Shown here: piece by piece, positions 17,481 to 26,170 of the stretch
How the letters are laid out: every line of letters starts with the position of its first letter
Position numbering within the stretch: the first letter of the stretch is position 1
DNA from: Clostridium_AM sp963780135
Lineage (GTDB): Bacteria > Bacillota > Clostridia > Clostridiales > Clostridiaceae
NCBI GenBank assembly: GCA_963780135.1
Contig: CAWAAR010000002.1
Span: 186,001-250,000, forward strand
DNA length: 64,000 bases
Reading direction: 5' to 3'
Made by a program: the position numbers and the translations under genes
Notes under the pieces: model-generated
Told to the model about the DNA's origin: nothing
Database searches by the model: none
What the model saw: the letters and a program-made list of their open reading frames with translations, nothing else

Positions 17481-18071
17481 GTGAATCCATTTAAATTGCT
17501 AAAATATGATTTAGACAGTGCCATGAAGAATGATCCAGCAGCTAGAAATCCAGTAGAAGTATTTATCATTTATCCATGTATACATGCCCTCATACATCAT
17601 AGAATGACTCACTTTCTATATAGGAAGAAATTTTTCTTCATGGCTAGGCTAATATCACAGATATCTAGGTTCCTTACTGGAATAGAAATACATCCAGGTG
17701 CACAAATTGGAAAGGGACTATTTATAGATCATGGTATGGGGGTAGTTATAGGAGAAACGGCTGAAATAGGAGACAATGTAACTCTTTATCATGGAGTAAC
17801 ATTAGGCGGCACAGGTAAAGATAAAGGTAAAAGACATCCTACTGTAGGAAGCAATGTTACTATAGGAGCAGGCGCTAAAATTTTAGGCCCTATAAATATT
17901 GGAGACAATGTAAAAGTAGGAGCTAATTCAGTAGTTTTAAAAGATGTACCATCTAATACTACAGCAGTAGGAATACCAGCAAAAATAATATATAAGAAAA
18001 CTAATCCTATAATAGAGATAAAAGATTACCATGGAGGAAGAAAAAAGATATATAATGAAATGGTAATATGA
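17481..18071 (+). CDS. cysE: Serine O-acetyltransferase
   Basis: Acetyl-CoA:serine acetyltransferase supplying O-acetylserine to CysK. It is a 196-aa short-form CysE with the left-handed beta-helix hexapeptide repeats (IHPGAQIGKGLFIDHGMGVVIGETAEIGDNVTLYHGVTLGG in outline) containing the catalytic His of DHGMG and HGVTLGG. The start is GTG at 17481, 8 nt after GAGGAG; longer in-frame options overlap cysK. It is 19 bp downstream of cysK and followed by a terminator. Confidence 0.95.
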   Translation: MNPFKLLKYDLDSAMKNDPAARNPVEVFIIYPCIHALIHHRMTHFLYRKKFFFMARLISQISRFLTGIEIHPGAQIGKGLFIDHGMGVVIGETAEIGDNVTLYHGVTLGGTGKDKGKRHPTVGSNVTIGAGAKILGPINIGDNVKVGANSVVLKDVPSNTTAVGIPAKIIYKKTNPIIEIKDYHGGRKKIYNEMVI

Positions 18072-18074
18072 TGA

Positions 18075-18124
18075 TAGAGTACAGAGAATAGAAAAATCTG
18101 TACTCTATTCTCTGTACTTTAAAA
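18075..18124 (+). terminator. Terminator of the cys operon
   Basis: Stem AGTACAGAGAATA / TATTCTCTGTACT with loop GAAAAATCTGTACTC, followed by TTAAAAA. Confidence 0.75.
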
Positions 18125-18141
18125 AAAGGATGTGTCAGTGG

Positions 18142-19116
18142 TTGAAACATAAAAACATGATAATAGACTATTGCAAAGAAATAGGATTAGATACAGTGGG
18201 ATTTACAGAATGTAGAGTTTTTAATGAATTAACTAAGTATTTTGAGAACAGAAAAAAAGTGAATTTAATGAATGAATTTGAAGAACAGGATATAGATAAA
18301 AAAATTAATCCATACATACATATGGAAAATGGTAAAACCATAATTTCTATTGCATTTCCCTATCTTTTTAACAAAAATTTTCAGCAAACTGTGGGTTTTT
18401 CAAAATATACTCAAGGAAGAGATTATCATAAAGTAGTGTCTGAGTACTTAAAAAAGATATGCAGTTTTATAGAAAAAGAATTAGGTGGTGAGGCTATATA
18501 TTTTGTGGATAGTAATCCTCTACCAGAAAGATATATAGCAAAGCTTTGTGGAATAGGATTTCTAGGAAAAAATAATATGCTTATTACAAAAAAATATGGT
18601 TCTTATGTATTTTTAGGAGAAATAATAACAGATATTTATATAGAAAAAGATAGTCCTATGGAATGTGAATGCGATTGTTGTAATTTGTGTCAAAATGTAT
18701 GTCCAACAGGAGCTATAAAGGACCAAAACAACTCAAATATATGTCTTTCTTATATAAGTCAGAAAAAAGAAATAGATGAGCAGTGGTTCCATAAATTACA
18801 GGGTAGAATTTTTGGATGTGATACTTGTCAAAAAATTTGTCCTTTCAACAAGGACGTTTATTTCTCTAATATAGAAGAATTTAAACCCTATGATTATATG
18901 GAATCTATAAGTTTAGAAGAATTAGCAAATATAGATAAAAAAACTTTTTTAAAAAAGTATGCACAAAGTTCTTGTGGATGGAGAGGGAAAAATGTACTCC
19001 AAAGAAATGCTTTAATTAGTATAATAAGCATGAATAAGAACATAAATGTCTCAGAAATAACTTCTTCTTATGTAAAAAATTATTATAATAGACTTTTACA
19101 CCATTTCAAACTATAA
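18142..19116 (+). CDS. queG: Epoxyqueuosine reductase
   Basis: Cobalamin-dependent reductase for the last step of queuosine synthesis in tRNA. It has two ferredoxin-type [4Fe-4S] motifs: CDCCNLCQNVCPTGAI and CDTCQKICPFNKD. The N-terminal half is the QueG domain (DTVGFTECRVF, LPERYIAKLCGIGFLGKNNMLI). The start is uncertain: AAGGA at 18126 favours TTG at 18142 (324 aa), while ATGs at 18130 and 18157 are poorly spaced. The family usually begins close to this point. Confidence 0.9.
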   Translation: MKHKNMIIDYCKEIGLDTVGFTECRVFNELTKYFENRKKVNLMNEFEEQDIDKKINPYIHMENGKTIISIAFPYLFNKNFQQTVGFSKYTQGRDYHKVVSEYLKKICSFIEKELGGEAIYFVDSNPLPERYIAKLCGIGFLGKNNMLITKKYGSYVFLGEIITDIYIEKDSPMECECDCCNLCQNVCPTGAIKDQNNSNICLSYISQKKEIDEQWFHKLQGRIFGCDTCQKICPFNKDVYFSNIEEFKPYDYMESISLEELANIDKKTFLKKYAQSSCGWRGKNVLQRNALISIISMNKNINVSEITSSYVKNYYNRLLHHFKL

Positions 19117-19163
19117 TTTATAGTATATAGTGTATTACATATATATGAAAGGTGGACTTTATT

Positions 19164-19871
19164 ATGATTTCTCCTGGAATGGCTAAGATTATAAGCTATC
19201 TTCCTAAAGGATTTGTACAATGGTTGTCTAAAAAAATGTTAAGTGGATATATTGAAAAATATGCAGATCTTAAAGTTAATGGTATAGAAAACTTGAAAAA
19301 TGCTAAAAGACCTGTACTTTTCATATGCAATCACTTAAGTAACTCAGATGCACTAGTTATAAATAATGTACTTAAAGAAGAAGATATAACTTTTGTAGCA
19401 GGGATAAAACTTTCAAACAACCCTTTAACAAATTTGGGGATAACTATAACTAAAACCATAACTATAAAACCAAATACAGCAGACAAAGATGCTATATCTA
19501 AAATAGTAAAAACTTTGAAATCAGGTAAAAACATACTCATATTTCCAGAAGGTACTAGGAGTAGAACTGCCAGTATGATAGAAGCTAGAAGAGGGGTTTT
19601 TCTAGTACAAAAATTAAGTAAGGCATCTATAATACCTTTGGGTATTTCTGGAACAGAAAAGTTATTGCCTGTTAACAAAGAAGATATGACATTAGAAAAA
19701 TTTCATTATGCTAAAGTTACACTTAATATAGGAAAGCAAATAGAAATGCCGGAAAAAGTTAAAGACGAAGATAAGCACAATTATGAAGAAAGATCTGTGC
19801 ATTTTATGATGGAAAAGGTTGCAGAGCTCCTTCCTGAGTCCTATAGAGGTGTTTATAAGTTGAAATCTTAG
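19164..19871 (+). CDS. plsC: 1-acyl-glycerol-3-phosphate acyltransferase family
   Basis: A 235-aa membrane-associated acyltransferase of phospholipid synthesis. The catalytic HX4D motif is NHLSNSD and the glycerophosphate-binding motif is FPEGTRSR; GISGTEKLLPV is a third conserved block. The start is the ATG after GGTGG. It acts after glycerol-3-phosphate acylation, consistent with other lipid genes in the window (pssA, the lipid kinase), but it is transcribed separately. Confidence 0.88.
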   Translation: MISPGMAKIISYLPKGFVQWLSKKMLSGYIEKYADLKVNGIENLKNAKRPVLFICNHLSNSDALVINNVLKEEDITFVAGIKLSNNPLTNLGITITKTITIKPNTADKDAISKIVKTLKSGKNILIFPEGTRSRTASMIEARRGVFLVQKLSKASIIPLGISGTEKLLPVNKEDMTLEKFHYAKVTLNIGKQIEMPEKVKDEDKHNYEERSVHFMMEKVAELLPESYRGVYKLKS

Positions 19872-19988
19872 TGCTAGTTAACTTTAGAAAATGGTTAATT
19901 AGAAGAATTTATAAATAATCTATGTCTTTATAATTTAAAGATATAGATTATTTTTTAATAATATAATCATGTATTGAAGGTGATAGAG

Positions 19989-20633
19989 ATGAAAAAAACA
20001 AATATAGATAAAATCTTAAAGATATTAAGTGAAACATATCCAGATGCAAAATGTGCACTTAATTTCGAATCCCCCTATGAATTACTTGTTTCAACTATAC
20101 TATCAGCACAATGTACAGATGTAAGGGTAAATAAGGTAACAGAAGAATTATACAAAGAATATAAAACCCCAGAAACAATGATGACTTTAACAGAAGAGGA
20201 ATTAGCAGAAAAGATTAGAAGTTGTGGTTTTTATAAGAATAAGAGCAAAAATATATTGGGAGCTACTAGGGCCATATTAGAAAATGGTGGAGAAGTTCCA
20301 AATACTATGGAAGAACTTATAAAACTTCCAGGGGTAGGAAGAAAAACTGCTAATGTGGTATTATCTAATGCATTTGGAATTCCTGCAATAGCTGTGGATA
20401 CCCATGTATTTAGAGTATCCAATAGACTTGGAATTGCAAAAGGAAATACTCCAGATAAGGTTGAAAATGGATTGATGGAAAATGTACCAAAAGATATGTG
20501 GAGTGATACGCATCACTATCTAATATGGCATGGAAGAATTATATGTAAATCTAGAAAACCAAACTGTGAACAGTGTCCATTAGCACCATACTGTGAATAT
20601 TTTAGTGGTGGCAATACAACTTCCACAAAATAA
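19989..20633 (+). CDS. nth: Endonuclease III
   Basis: DNA glycosylase/AP lyase of base-excision repair, 214 aa. It shows the helix-hairpin-helix LPGVGRKTANVVLSNAF, whose Lys is the catalytic one, the downstream catalytic Asp in AVDTHVFRVSNRLG, and the C-terminal iron-sulfur loop C-x6-C-x2-C-x5-C (CKSRKPNCEQCPLAPYCEYF). The start is the ATG after GAAGGTGAT. Preceded by a separate hairpin region at 19890-19960. Confidence 0.96.
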   Translation: MKKTNIDKILKILSETYPDAKCALNFESPYELLVSTILSAQCTDVRVNKVTEELYKEYKTPETMMTLTEEELAEKIRSCGFYKNKSKNILGATRAILENGGEVPNTMEELIKLPGVGRKTANVVLSNAFGIPAIAVDTHVFRVSNRLGIAKGNTPDKVENGLMENVPKDMWSDTHHYLIWHGRIICKSRKPNCEQCPLAPYCEYFSGGNTTSTK

Positions 20634-20688
20634 ATATAGATTAAATGCAAATGTACCAATTTAAAATTCGAGAGGAGAAATTTAAACA

Positions 20689-21861
20689 ATGAACATTAAA
20701 GAGAAAGCATTGGAAATGCACAAGAAGTACAGAGGTAAATTAGAAGTACAAAGTAAAGTTCAATTAAAAACTAGAGAGGATTTATCTGTAGCATACACTC
20801 CAGGAGTTGCAGAGCCTTGCCTTAAAATAGCAGAAAATAAAGATGCTGCTTATGATTATACTATGAAAGTAAATACTGTAGCTGTAGTTACTAATGGAAC
20901 AGCAGTATTAGGACTTGGTGATATAGGTGCATTAGCAGGACTTCCAGTTATGGAAGGAAAAGCTTTGCTATTTAAAGAATTTGGAGGCATAGATGCTTTT
21001 CCTATATGTTTAGATAGTAAAGATCCTGATGAAATAATAAAAGCTATAAAAATGATGGCACCAACTTTTGGAGGGATAAATCTTGAAGATATAAAGGCTC
21101 CTGAATGTTTTTACATAGAAGAGAAATTAAAGAAGGAACTTGACATACCTGTTTTTCATGATGATCAGCATGGTACAGCTATAGTAGTTCTTGCGGGAAT
21201 GTATAATGCTTTGAAGCTTGTAGGAAAGAACCTTGAAGAAGCTAAAATAGTAATAAATGGAGCAGGATCAGCAGGTATTGCTATATGTAAATTGCTTTTA
21301 AAAGCAGGAGCTAAAAATATAACTATGTGTGATAAAGAGGGAGCATTAGTAGAAGGAAATACAGAATTGAATCCAGCACAACAAGCAATAGCTAAAGTTA
21401 CAAATAGAAAGAAAGAACAAGGAAATCTTGGTGAAATAGTAAAAGGAAAAGATGTATTTGTAGGAGTATCAGCAGCAGGAGCATTAACAATGGAAATGGC
21501 ACAGTCAATGAGCAAGGACGGTATAGTTTTTGCTATGGCAAATCCTACGCCAGAAATAATGCCAGATGTTGCTAAAGAAGCAGGCATTAGAGTAATTGCT
21601 ACTGGACGTTCAGATTTTCCAAACCAAATAAATAACGTATTAGTATTTCCAGGAATATTTAAAGGTGCTTTAGAAGTTAGATCAAAAATTATAAACGATG
21701 AAATGAAGCTAGCAGCTGCAAGAGGAATAGCTAATTTAATAAAAGATGAGGAATTAAAAGAAGATTACATAATTCCAGATGTTTTTGATAAGAGAGTGTG
21801 TAAATCTGTAGCAGAAGAAGTAAAAAGAATAGCAAGAGAAATGAAGGTATCAAGAATTTAG
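20689..21861 (+). CDS. NAD(P)-dependent malic enzyme
   Basis: Oxidative decarboxylation of malate to pyruvate, 390 aa, the short bacterial type without a phosphotransacetylase tail. Motifs: VAYTPGVAEPCLKI at the N-terminus, metal-binding ECFYIEE and FHDDQHGTAIVVLAG, and the Rossmann loop GAGSAGIAICKLL. Cofactor preference is not clear from sequence. A strong GAGAGGAGAAA ribosome site precedes the ATG. It ends at a bidirectional terminator facing cinA. Confidence 0.94.
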   Translation: MNIKEKALEMHKKYRGKLEVQSKVQLKTREDLSVAYTPGVAEPCLKIAENKDAAYDYTMKVNTVAVVTNGTAVLGLGDIGALAGLPVMEGKALLFKEFGGIDAFPICLDSKDPDEIIKAIKMMAPTFGGINLEDIKAPECFYIEEKLKKELDIPVFHDDQHGTAIVVLAGMYNALKLVGKNLEEAKIVINGAGSAGIAICKLLLKAGAKNITMCDKEGALVEGNTELNPAQQAIAKVTNRKKEQGNLGEIVKGKDVFVGVSAAGALTMEMAQSMSKDGIVFAMANPTPEIMPDVAKEAGIRVIATGRSDFPNQINNVLVFPGIFKGALEVRSKIINDEMKLAAARGIANLIKDEELKEDYIIPDVFDKRVCKSVAEEVKRIAREMKVSRI

Positions 21862-21885
21862 GCCTTTTTTAAGATATTAGTTCAT

Positions 21886-21940
21886 ACTTTAAGAACCACA
21901 GTTAACAATTCATCGTAAATTGTTAACTGTGGTTTTAAGT
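21886..21940. terminator. Bidirectional terminator between malic enzyme and cinA
   Basis: A stem of over 20 bp (ACTTAAAACCACAGTTAACA type) with loop TTCATCGTAAA and A/T-rich flanks on both sides. Confidence 0.8.
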
Positions 21941-21946
21941 ATAAAC

Positions 21947-22471
21947 TTATTTAATTAGTTCTCCTCTTAGAAAATCTAGGGCTGAAATAGCAGAATGTAG
22001 TCTAATACTTTCTCTATTTCCAGAGCATAGAAGTTTTTTAACTTTAGTATGTCCATTTATACAAAGACCTATATAAACTAATCCTACAGGCTTTTCTTCT
22101 GTACCACCGGAAGGACCAGCAATACCTGTAGTAGATAAACCTATATTGGTTCCAGAAGTTTTAGCAACGCCATCTGCCATTTCAAAAGCAGTTTCCTCAC
22201 TTACTGCTCCAAACTTATCTAGAGTTTCTTTTTTTACATTTATTCTATTCATCTTAGCTTCATTACTATAAGTAACAACACCTTCCATGAATACAGAAGA
22301 GATACCAGGATAATTTATTAATTTGGAGGCTATTAAACCACCAGTACAGGATTCAGCAGTAGATATAGTAAGGTTTTTGTCTATAAGTAGCTTACCAATT
22401 ACAGTTTCAAGACTAGTATCGCCTTCACCATATATGTTGGTAACTAGTGTTTGATGTGTTTGATTTTTCAT
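21947..22471 (-). CDS. CinA C-terminal (nicotinamide-nucleotide amidase) family protein
   Basis: A 174-aa protein corresponding to the C-terminal PncC-type deamidase domain of CinA: TISTAESCTGGLIASKL with the catalytic Ser, GVVTYSNEAKM, and TGIAGPSGGTEEKPVGLVYIG. The first 30 residues (VTNIYGEGDTSLETVIGKLL) match the linker region of full-length CinA, so this looks like a shortened CinA that has lost its N-terminal molybdopterin-binding-like domain. It has a strong GGAGGTAAAAA ribosome site, so it is probably expressed. Confidence 0.88.
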   Translation of the reverse strand: MKNQTHQTLVTNIYGEGDTSLETVIGKLLIDKNLTISTAESCTGGLIASKLINYPGISSVFMEGVVTYSNEAKMNRINVKKETLDKFGAVSEETAFEMADGVAKTSGTNIGLSTTGIAGPSGGTEEKPVGLVYIGLCINGHTKVKKLLCSGNRESIRLHSAISALDFLRGELIK

Positions 22472-22493
22472 TTTTTACCTCCTACGCATGTGT

Positions 22494-23501
22494 CTATTTT
22501 AAATTTTTATCTAAAAAGTCATAAATTTTTTTTGTGTAATCTTTTTTGTTGTACAAATAGGATTGAGCGTGACCACTATAAGGTGCTATGTATATAGCTT
22601 TTTTTCCTGGTTTTATATAATACATATCATTACTCATAGAAAATGGAATAAAGTTATCACTATCTCCATGTACAAACATTATGGGTGTTTGGACACTATT
22701 AATAGAATTTATTGGGGATACTTGAGAAAATGTAAAACCAGAACGTAAATATGCAATAATATTAGTGTAAGTAACAATCACAGAAGAAATAAACTTATTT
22801 TTTATTCCATAGTCTTCCTTAAGCCTAAAGGTTAAAAGATTGCCTAAGTTGGAATAAGCACAATCAGATACATAAAACTTAACTAATTTGCTTTTTTCAT
22901 TAAGTTTTGAATGAAGTAAAGCTGTTGCACCTCCCATAGATTCACCATGTACACCTATCATACCATTAGGATTTTTATTATGAACCCATTTTATAAATTG
23001 ATCTAAATCATATTTTTCATAAAAGCCAAAACTTATATTACTTCCACCGCTTTCACCACTAAATCTAGAATCATAAACCACAACATTAAAGCCTCTATCT
23101 AAATATATATCGGCATATTTTAAAGATTCCCATCGGCTACCTCTTATACCATGTACAATTACTACTGTGTTTTGTGTTTTTATAGGATTAAGTATATAAG
23201 TTCCGCTAAGTTTATATCCATATAAAGAATTTATAATAACATCTTCTTTAGATAGCTTTAAAAAACGGTTGTCATCAAAGGTGTTTTTATATATTTCATA
23301 TAAATTTGAGACTCCTTTACTGGTTTGTTTTTTACAAGCTTCAGTGTAAATAAAATTGCCTACCCATAAGCCAGCTGAATTAAATAAAATAAAAATAAAA
23401 ATTAATAAAATTATAATTACTTTTTTTATCTTGTTAGTTTTTATTTTAACGTTAACATTAACCTGGTTAGTTTCATTTTTTGAACTAGAAACTTCATACA
23501 T
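22494..23501 (-). CDS. Membrane-anchored alpha/beta hydrolase
   Basis: A 335-aa serine hydrolase. One N-terminal membrane helix (VIIILLIFIFILFNSAGLWV) puts the catalytic domain outside the cell. The triad is visible: nucleophile Ser in VHGESMGGATA, Asp in FVHGDSDNFIPF, His in YSGHAQSYL. The oxyanion region is VVIVHGIRGSRW. It resembles the BEM46/YqkD group of hydrolases; the substrate is unknown. The ribosome site is GGAGG before the ATG. It is read in the same direction as cinA. Confidence 0.88.
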   Translation of the reverse strand: MYEVSSSKNETNQVNVNVKIKTNKIKKVIIILLIFIFILFNSAGLWVGNFIYTEACKKQTSKGVSNLYEIYKNTFDDNRFLKLSKEDVIINSLYGYKLSGTYILNPIKTQNTVVIVHGIRGSRWESLKYADIYLDRGFNVVVYDSRFSGESGGSNISFGFYEKYDLDQFIKWVHNKNPNGMIGVHGESMGGATALLHSKLNEKSKLVKFYVSDCAYSNLGNLLTFRLKEDYGIKNKFISSVIVTYTNIIAYLRSGFTFSQVSPINSINSVQTPIMFVHGDSDNFIPFSMSNDMYYIKPGKKAIYIAPYSGHAQSYLYNKKDYTKKIYDFLDKNLK

Positions 23502-23576
23502 TTTATAAAGATTTCCTCCATTTAAATAGAATTTATATTAAATTATAACACTTTAATCTTATGATGTTAACTTAAT

Positions 23577-23613
23577 TAAAAAAGGACAATGATTACATTG
23601 CCCTTTTTTATTA
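23577..23613. terminator. Terminator after M42 peptidase (minus strand)
   Basis: Stem AAAAAAGGACAATG / CATTGCCCTTTTTT with loop ATTA. The A-run side supplies the U-tract for minus-strand transcripts. Confidence 0.75.
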
Positions 23614-24645
23614 AATTTCACAATATTTCATAAGTAATTCTAAAGTAGCCATAACACCATCCATGTGAGTTCTTTCATAAGCATGGGAAGCAAAAACTCC
23701 TGTACCTATAAGGGCAGTTTTTATATCCCAACCAGCTCTAAGTGCAGCAGAAGCATCAGAACCGTAGTGAGGATATACATCTATTTTATAAGGTATATCA
23801 TTATCTTTACATAAGTTAACCAACTTTTTTCTGAAGTTTAAATCATAAGGTCCTGAAGAATCTTTTGCACAAATACAAACACTATACTCAGAAGAATTTT
23901 GTCCAACACCTGGAGCCCCCATATCTATAGATAAAAACTCCTTTGTTTTTTCAGGAATGAAAGCAGCACCATGGCCTACTTCTTCATAAGTGCTTATTAA
24001 AAAATTAATAGTAAATGGAAGCGAAATTTCATTTTCAACTATATATTTAATAGCATATAAAATTATACCAGCACTAGCTTTATCATCTAAATGTCTACTT
24101 TTAATAAAACCTTTTTCAGTAAAAGTAGTTCTAGCATCAAAACATATAAAATCTCCTACGTCTATGCCAAGGGCTTCAACGTCTTTTTTTGAAAAAACCT
24201 TTTCGTCTAAAATAACTTCCATATTTTCAGGCGTTCTTTTTAGCTCACTAGCTTCAGGTCCACTTATATGAACGGAAGGTTTTATTGTTTGGATAGTTCC
24301 TGTAAAAACATCTTCATTTAAAGTATGTATAGTACAGTTTTCTCCATCTATAGAAGTCATCATAAAACCACCTATAGGCACAATAGCTAAGGCACCATTG
24401 CTTTTAATTTCTTTTACCATAGCACCTAGAGTATCTACGTGAGCAGAAATGGTTTTGTGATAATCGGAATTTTTTCCTTCCAAAGTGACTATAAGAGATC
24501 CTTTATTAGTAATAACGTAGGGTATACTTAATATATGAAGTTCTTCTTTTATATAATCTATAACTTTATCTGTATAACCACTAGGACTTGGAATGGTCAG
24601 TATATTTTCTATATAGTACTTAACTTTTTTTATGTTAAAACTCAT
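23611..24645 (-). CDS. M42-family metallo-aminopeptidase
   Basis: A 344-aa cytosolic dinuclear metallopeptidase. The expected metal ligands and general base are visible: SAHVDTLGAM, RHLDDKASAGI, STYEEVGHGA, SIDMGAPG, and the terminal His in ERTHMDGV. Such enzymes trim peptides from the N-terminus, useful to an amino-acid fermenter. The start is the ATG after GGAGGCGTTATTA. Its own promoter probably lies in the gap shared with the divergent VanW gene. Confidence 0.92.
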   Translation of the reverse strand: MSFNIKKVKYYIENILTIPSPSGYTDKVIDYIKEELHILSIPYVITNKGSLIVTLEGKNSDYHKTISAHVDTLGAMVKEIKSNGALAIVPIGGFMMTSIDGENCTIHTLNEDVFTGTIQTIKPSVHISGPEASELKRTPENMEVILDEKVFSKKDVEALGIDVGDFICFDARTTFTEKGFIKSRHLDDKASAGIILYAIKYIVENEISLPFTINFLISTYEEVGHGAAFIPEKTKEFLSIDMGAPGVGQNSSEYSVCICAKDSSGPYDLNFRKKLVNLCKDNDIPYKIDVYPHYGSDASAALRAGWDIKTALIGTGVFASHAYERTHMDGVMATLELLMKYCEI

Positions 24646-24817
24646 TAATAACGCCTCCTATAAATTAGTTTGTACTTCTAATATTAATTCTATTAATTAT
24701 ATAGATTTATTTCAATAGCAATTCAATAAAATATTTTTAATAAATGTTCTGTAAAAATGTAAAAAGATAATAATTCTATAGTATAATAACAATGGAAAAT
24801 GTATTGGGAGGATAAGA

Positions 24818-25969
24818 ATGAGAAGAAACAGAAAAAATAAGAGGATTGCTAAAAGAAATAAATTGGTAATGCCGTTTATAATACTTATAACAATTTCATT
24901 AGCTGCTGCTTGTGGATACATTACTTATCATTACAATTATATAAAGTATTGGGATGGATTTATATATCCTGGAGTAACTGTGGGAGGTGTTAATCTTTCA
25001 GAGAAAACAAAAGACGAAGCTAAGGTCATAATAAAACAAAATTTTTCAGATCAAATAGGTAAAAAAAATATAAATGTAAAAGCAGATGAGAAAGTGTATG
25101 TTTTAAATTACTCCAAACTAAGTCCTAAGTATGATATAGATGATGCTGTAAATAAAGCTTTTGACTATGGAAAAAACTCAAATATAATTAAAAAATATAT
25201 AATGTTAAGAGAATCCAAAAATCAAAACTTTGATTTGAAATTTTCTTATGATGGAAAACCAGTAAAAGAATTAATTGATAAAATCCAATCAGATGTTAAC
25301 AAGGACCCTGTAAATGCAACATTAGAAATTGTAAGTAATAATAATTTTAATGTGATTCCTGAAGTAGATGGAAAAAAATTAGAAAAAGATAAATTGGAAA
25401 AAGAAATTATAAATAAAGTAGATGGAAATATAGGACAAGATATAAATGTTAATGCAAATACCCAGGTAGTAGCATCTAAAATAAAGGGTGATACGTTAAA
25501 AACTGTGGATTCACTAATTGGAAGCTACTCTACTAATTTTGCAACATCTTCATCACAAAGATCAAACAATATAGTACTAGCTACTAAAAGTATAAATGGA
25601 AAAATTCTCATGCCAGGAGATACCTTTAGCTTTAATGATATAGTTGGTGAAAGAACAGGAGAAAGAGGCTATGAGCCAGCACCAGTAATAATAGGAAATA
25701 AACTAGAATCAGGATTGGGTGGAGGCATATGTCAAGTATCTACAACGCTATATAACGCTGTGTTTAGAGCAGGAATAGATTCTACGGAAAGGGAGCATCA
25801 CACTATGCCTGTACATTATGTACCACAGGGAATGGATGCTACAGTGGATTATGGGAATATAGATTATAAATTTAAGAATACATATAAATATCCTATATAT
25901 ATTCAGGCATATATAGCAAATGGAAATATAATATTTAACTTATATTCAAATTCTTCCACAAGAAACTGA
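24818..25969 (+). CDS. VanW-family cell-wall protein, paralogue 1
   Basis: A 383-aa protein with a single N-terminal membrane helix (PFIILITISLAAACGYIT), then a YoaR-like putative peptidoglycan-binding region (residues about 45-220), then a VanW domain (KSINGKILMPGDTFSFNDIVGERTGERGYEPAP in outline, GLGGGICQVSTTLYNAV, EREHHTMPVHYV). VanW is linked to vancomycin-resistance clusters, but its activity is unknown and this copy is chromosomal. The ribosome site is GGAGG. It is followed by a second, longer paralogue. Confidence 0.9.
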   Translation: MRRNRKNKRIAKRNKLVMPFIILITISLAAACGYITYHYNYIKYWDGFIYPGVTVGGVNLSEKTKDEAKVIIKQNFSDQIGKKNINVKADEKVYVLNYSKLSPKYDIDDAVNKAFDYGKNSNIIKKYIMLRESKNQNFDLKFSYDGKPVKELIDKIQSDVNKDPVNATLEIVSNNNFNVIPEVDGKKLEKDKLEKEIINKVDGNIGQDINVNANTQVVASKIKGDTLKTVDSLIGSYSTNFATSSSQRSNNIVLATKSINGKILMPGDTFSFNDIVGERTGERGYEPAPVIIGNKLESGLGGGICQVSTTLYNAVFRAGIDSTEREHHTMPVHYVPQGMDATVDYGNIDYKFKNTYKYPIYIQAYIANGNIIFNLYSNSSTRN

Positions 25970-26026
25970 TTTGAATAAGCTATTTTTTATAGTATAATAA
26001 TTATGTATGAATTAGGTAAAACTTAC

Positions 26027-26092
26027 TTAAGATAGGGAAGTCTTCAACAATCTGATGTTTCATGAGTTTGAACTTCTACCTTAAGATTAGTT
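26027..26092 (+). other. Imperfect stem-loop in the leader of VanW paralogue 2
   Basis: CTTAAGATAGGGAAGTC can pair with GAACTTCTACCTTAAG about 30 nt downstream, with internal mismatches. The gap otherwise shows no gene. It may be a leader structure; I recognise no known riboswitch. Confidence 0.35.
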
Positions 26093-26170
26093 AAAATTAT
26101 TTAGAAGCTTAACTTACACTTGTTTTTACAATGCTAGCGGAAGTTATGTATCAGGTGAAGAGGTGATCCT

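Noticed and set aside
24712..24921. 69-codon minus-strand frame before VanW paralogue 1
   Set aside because: Overlaps the promoter region and start of a real gene; hydrophobic shadow of AT-rich DNA with no ribosome site.
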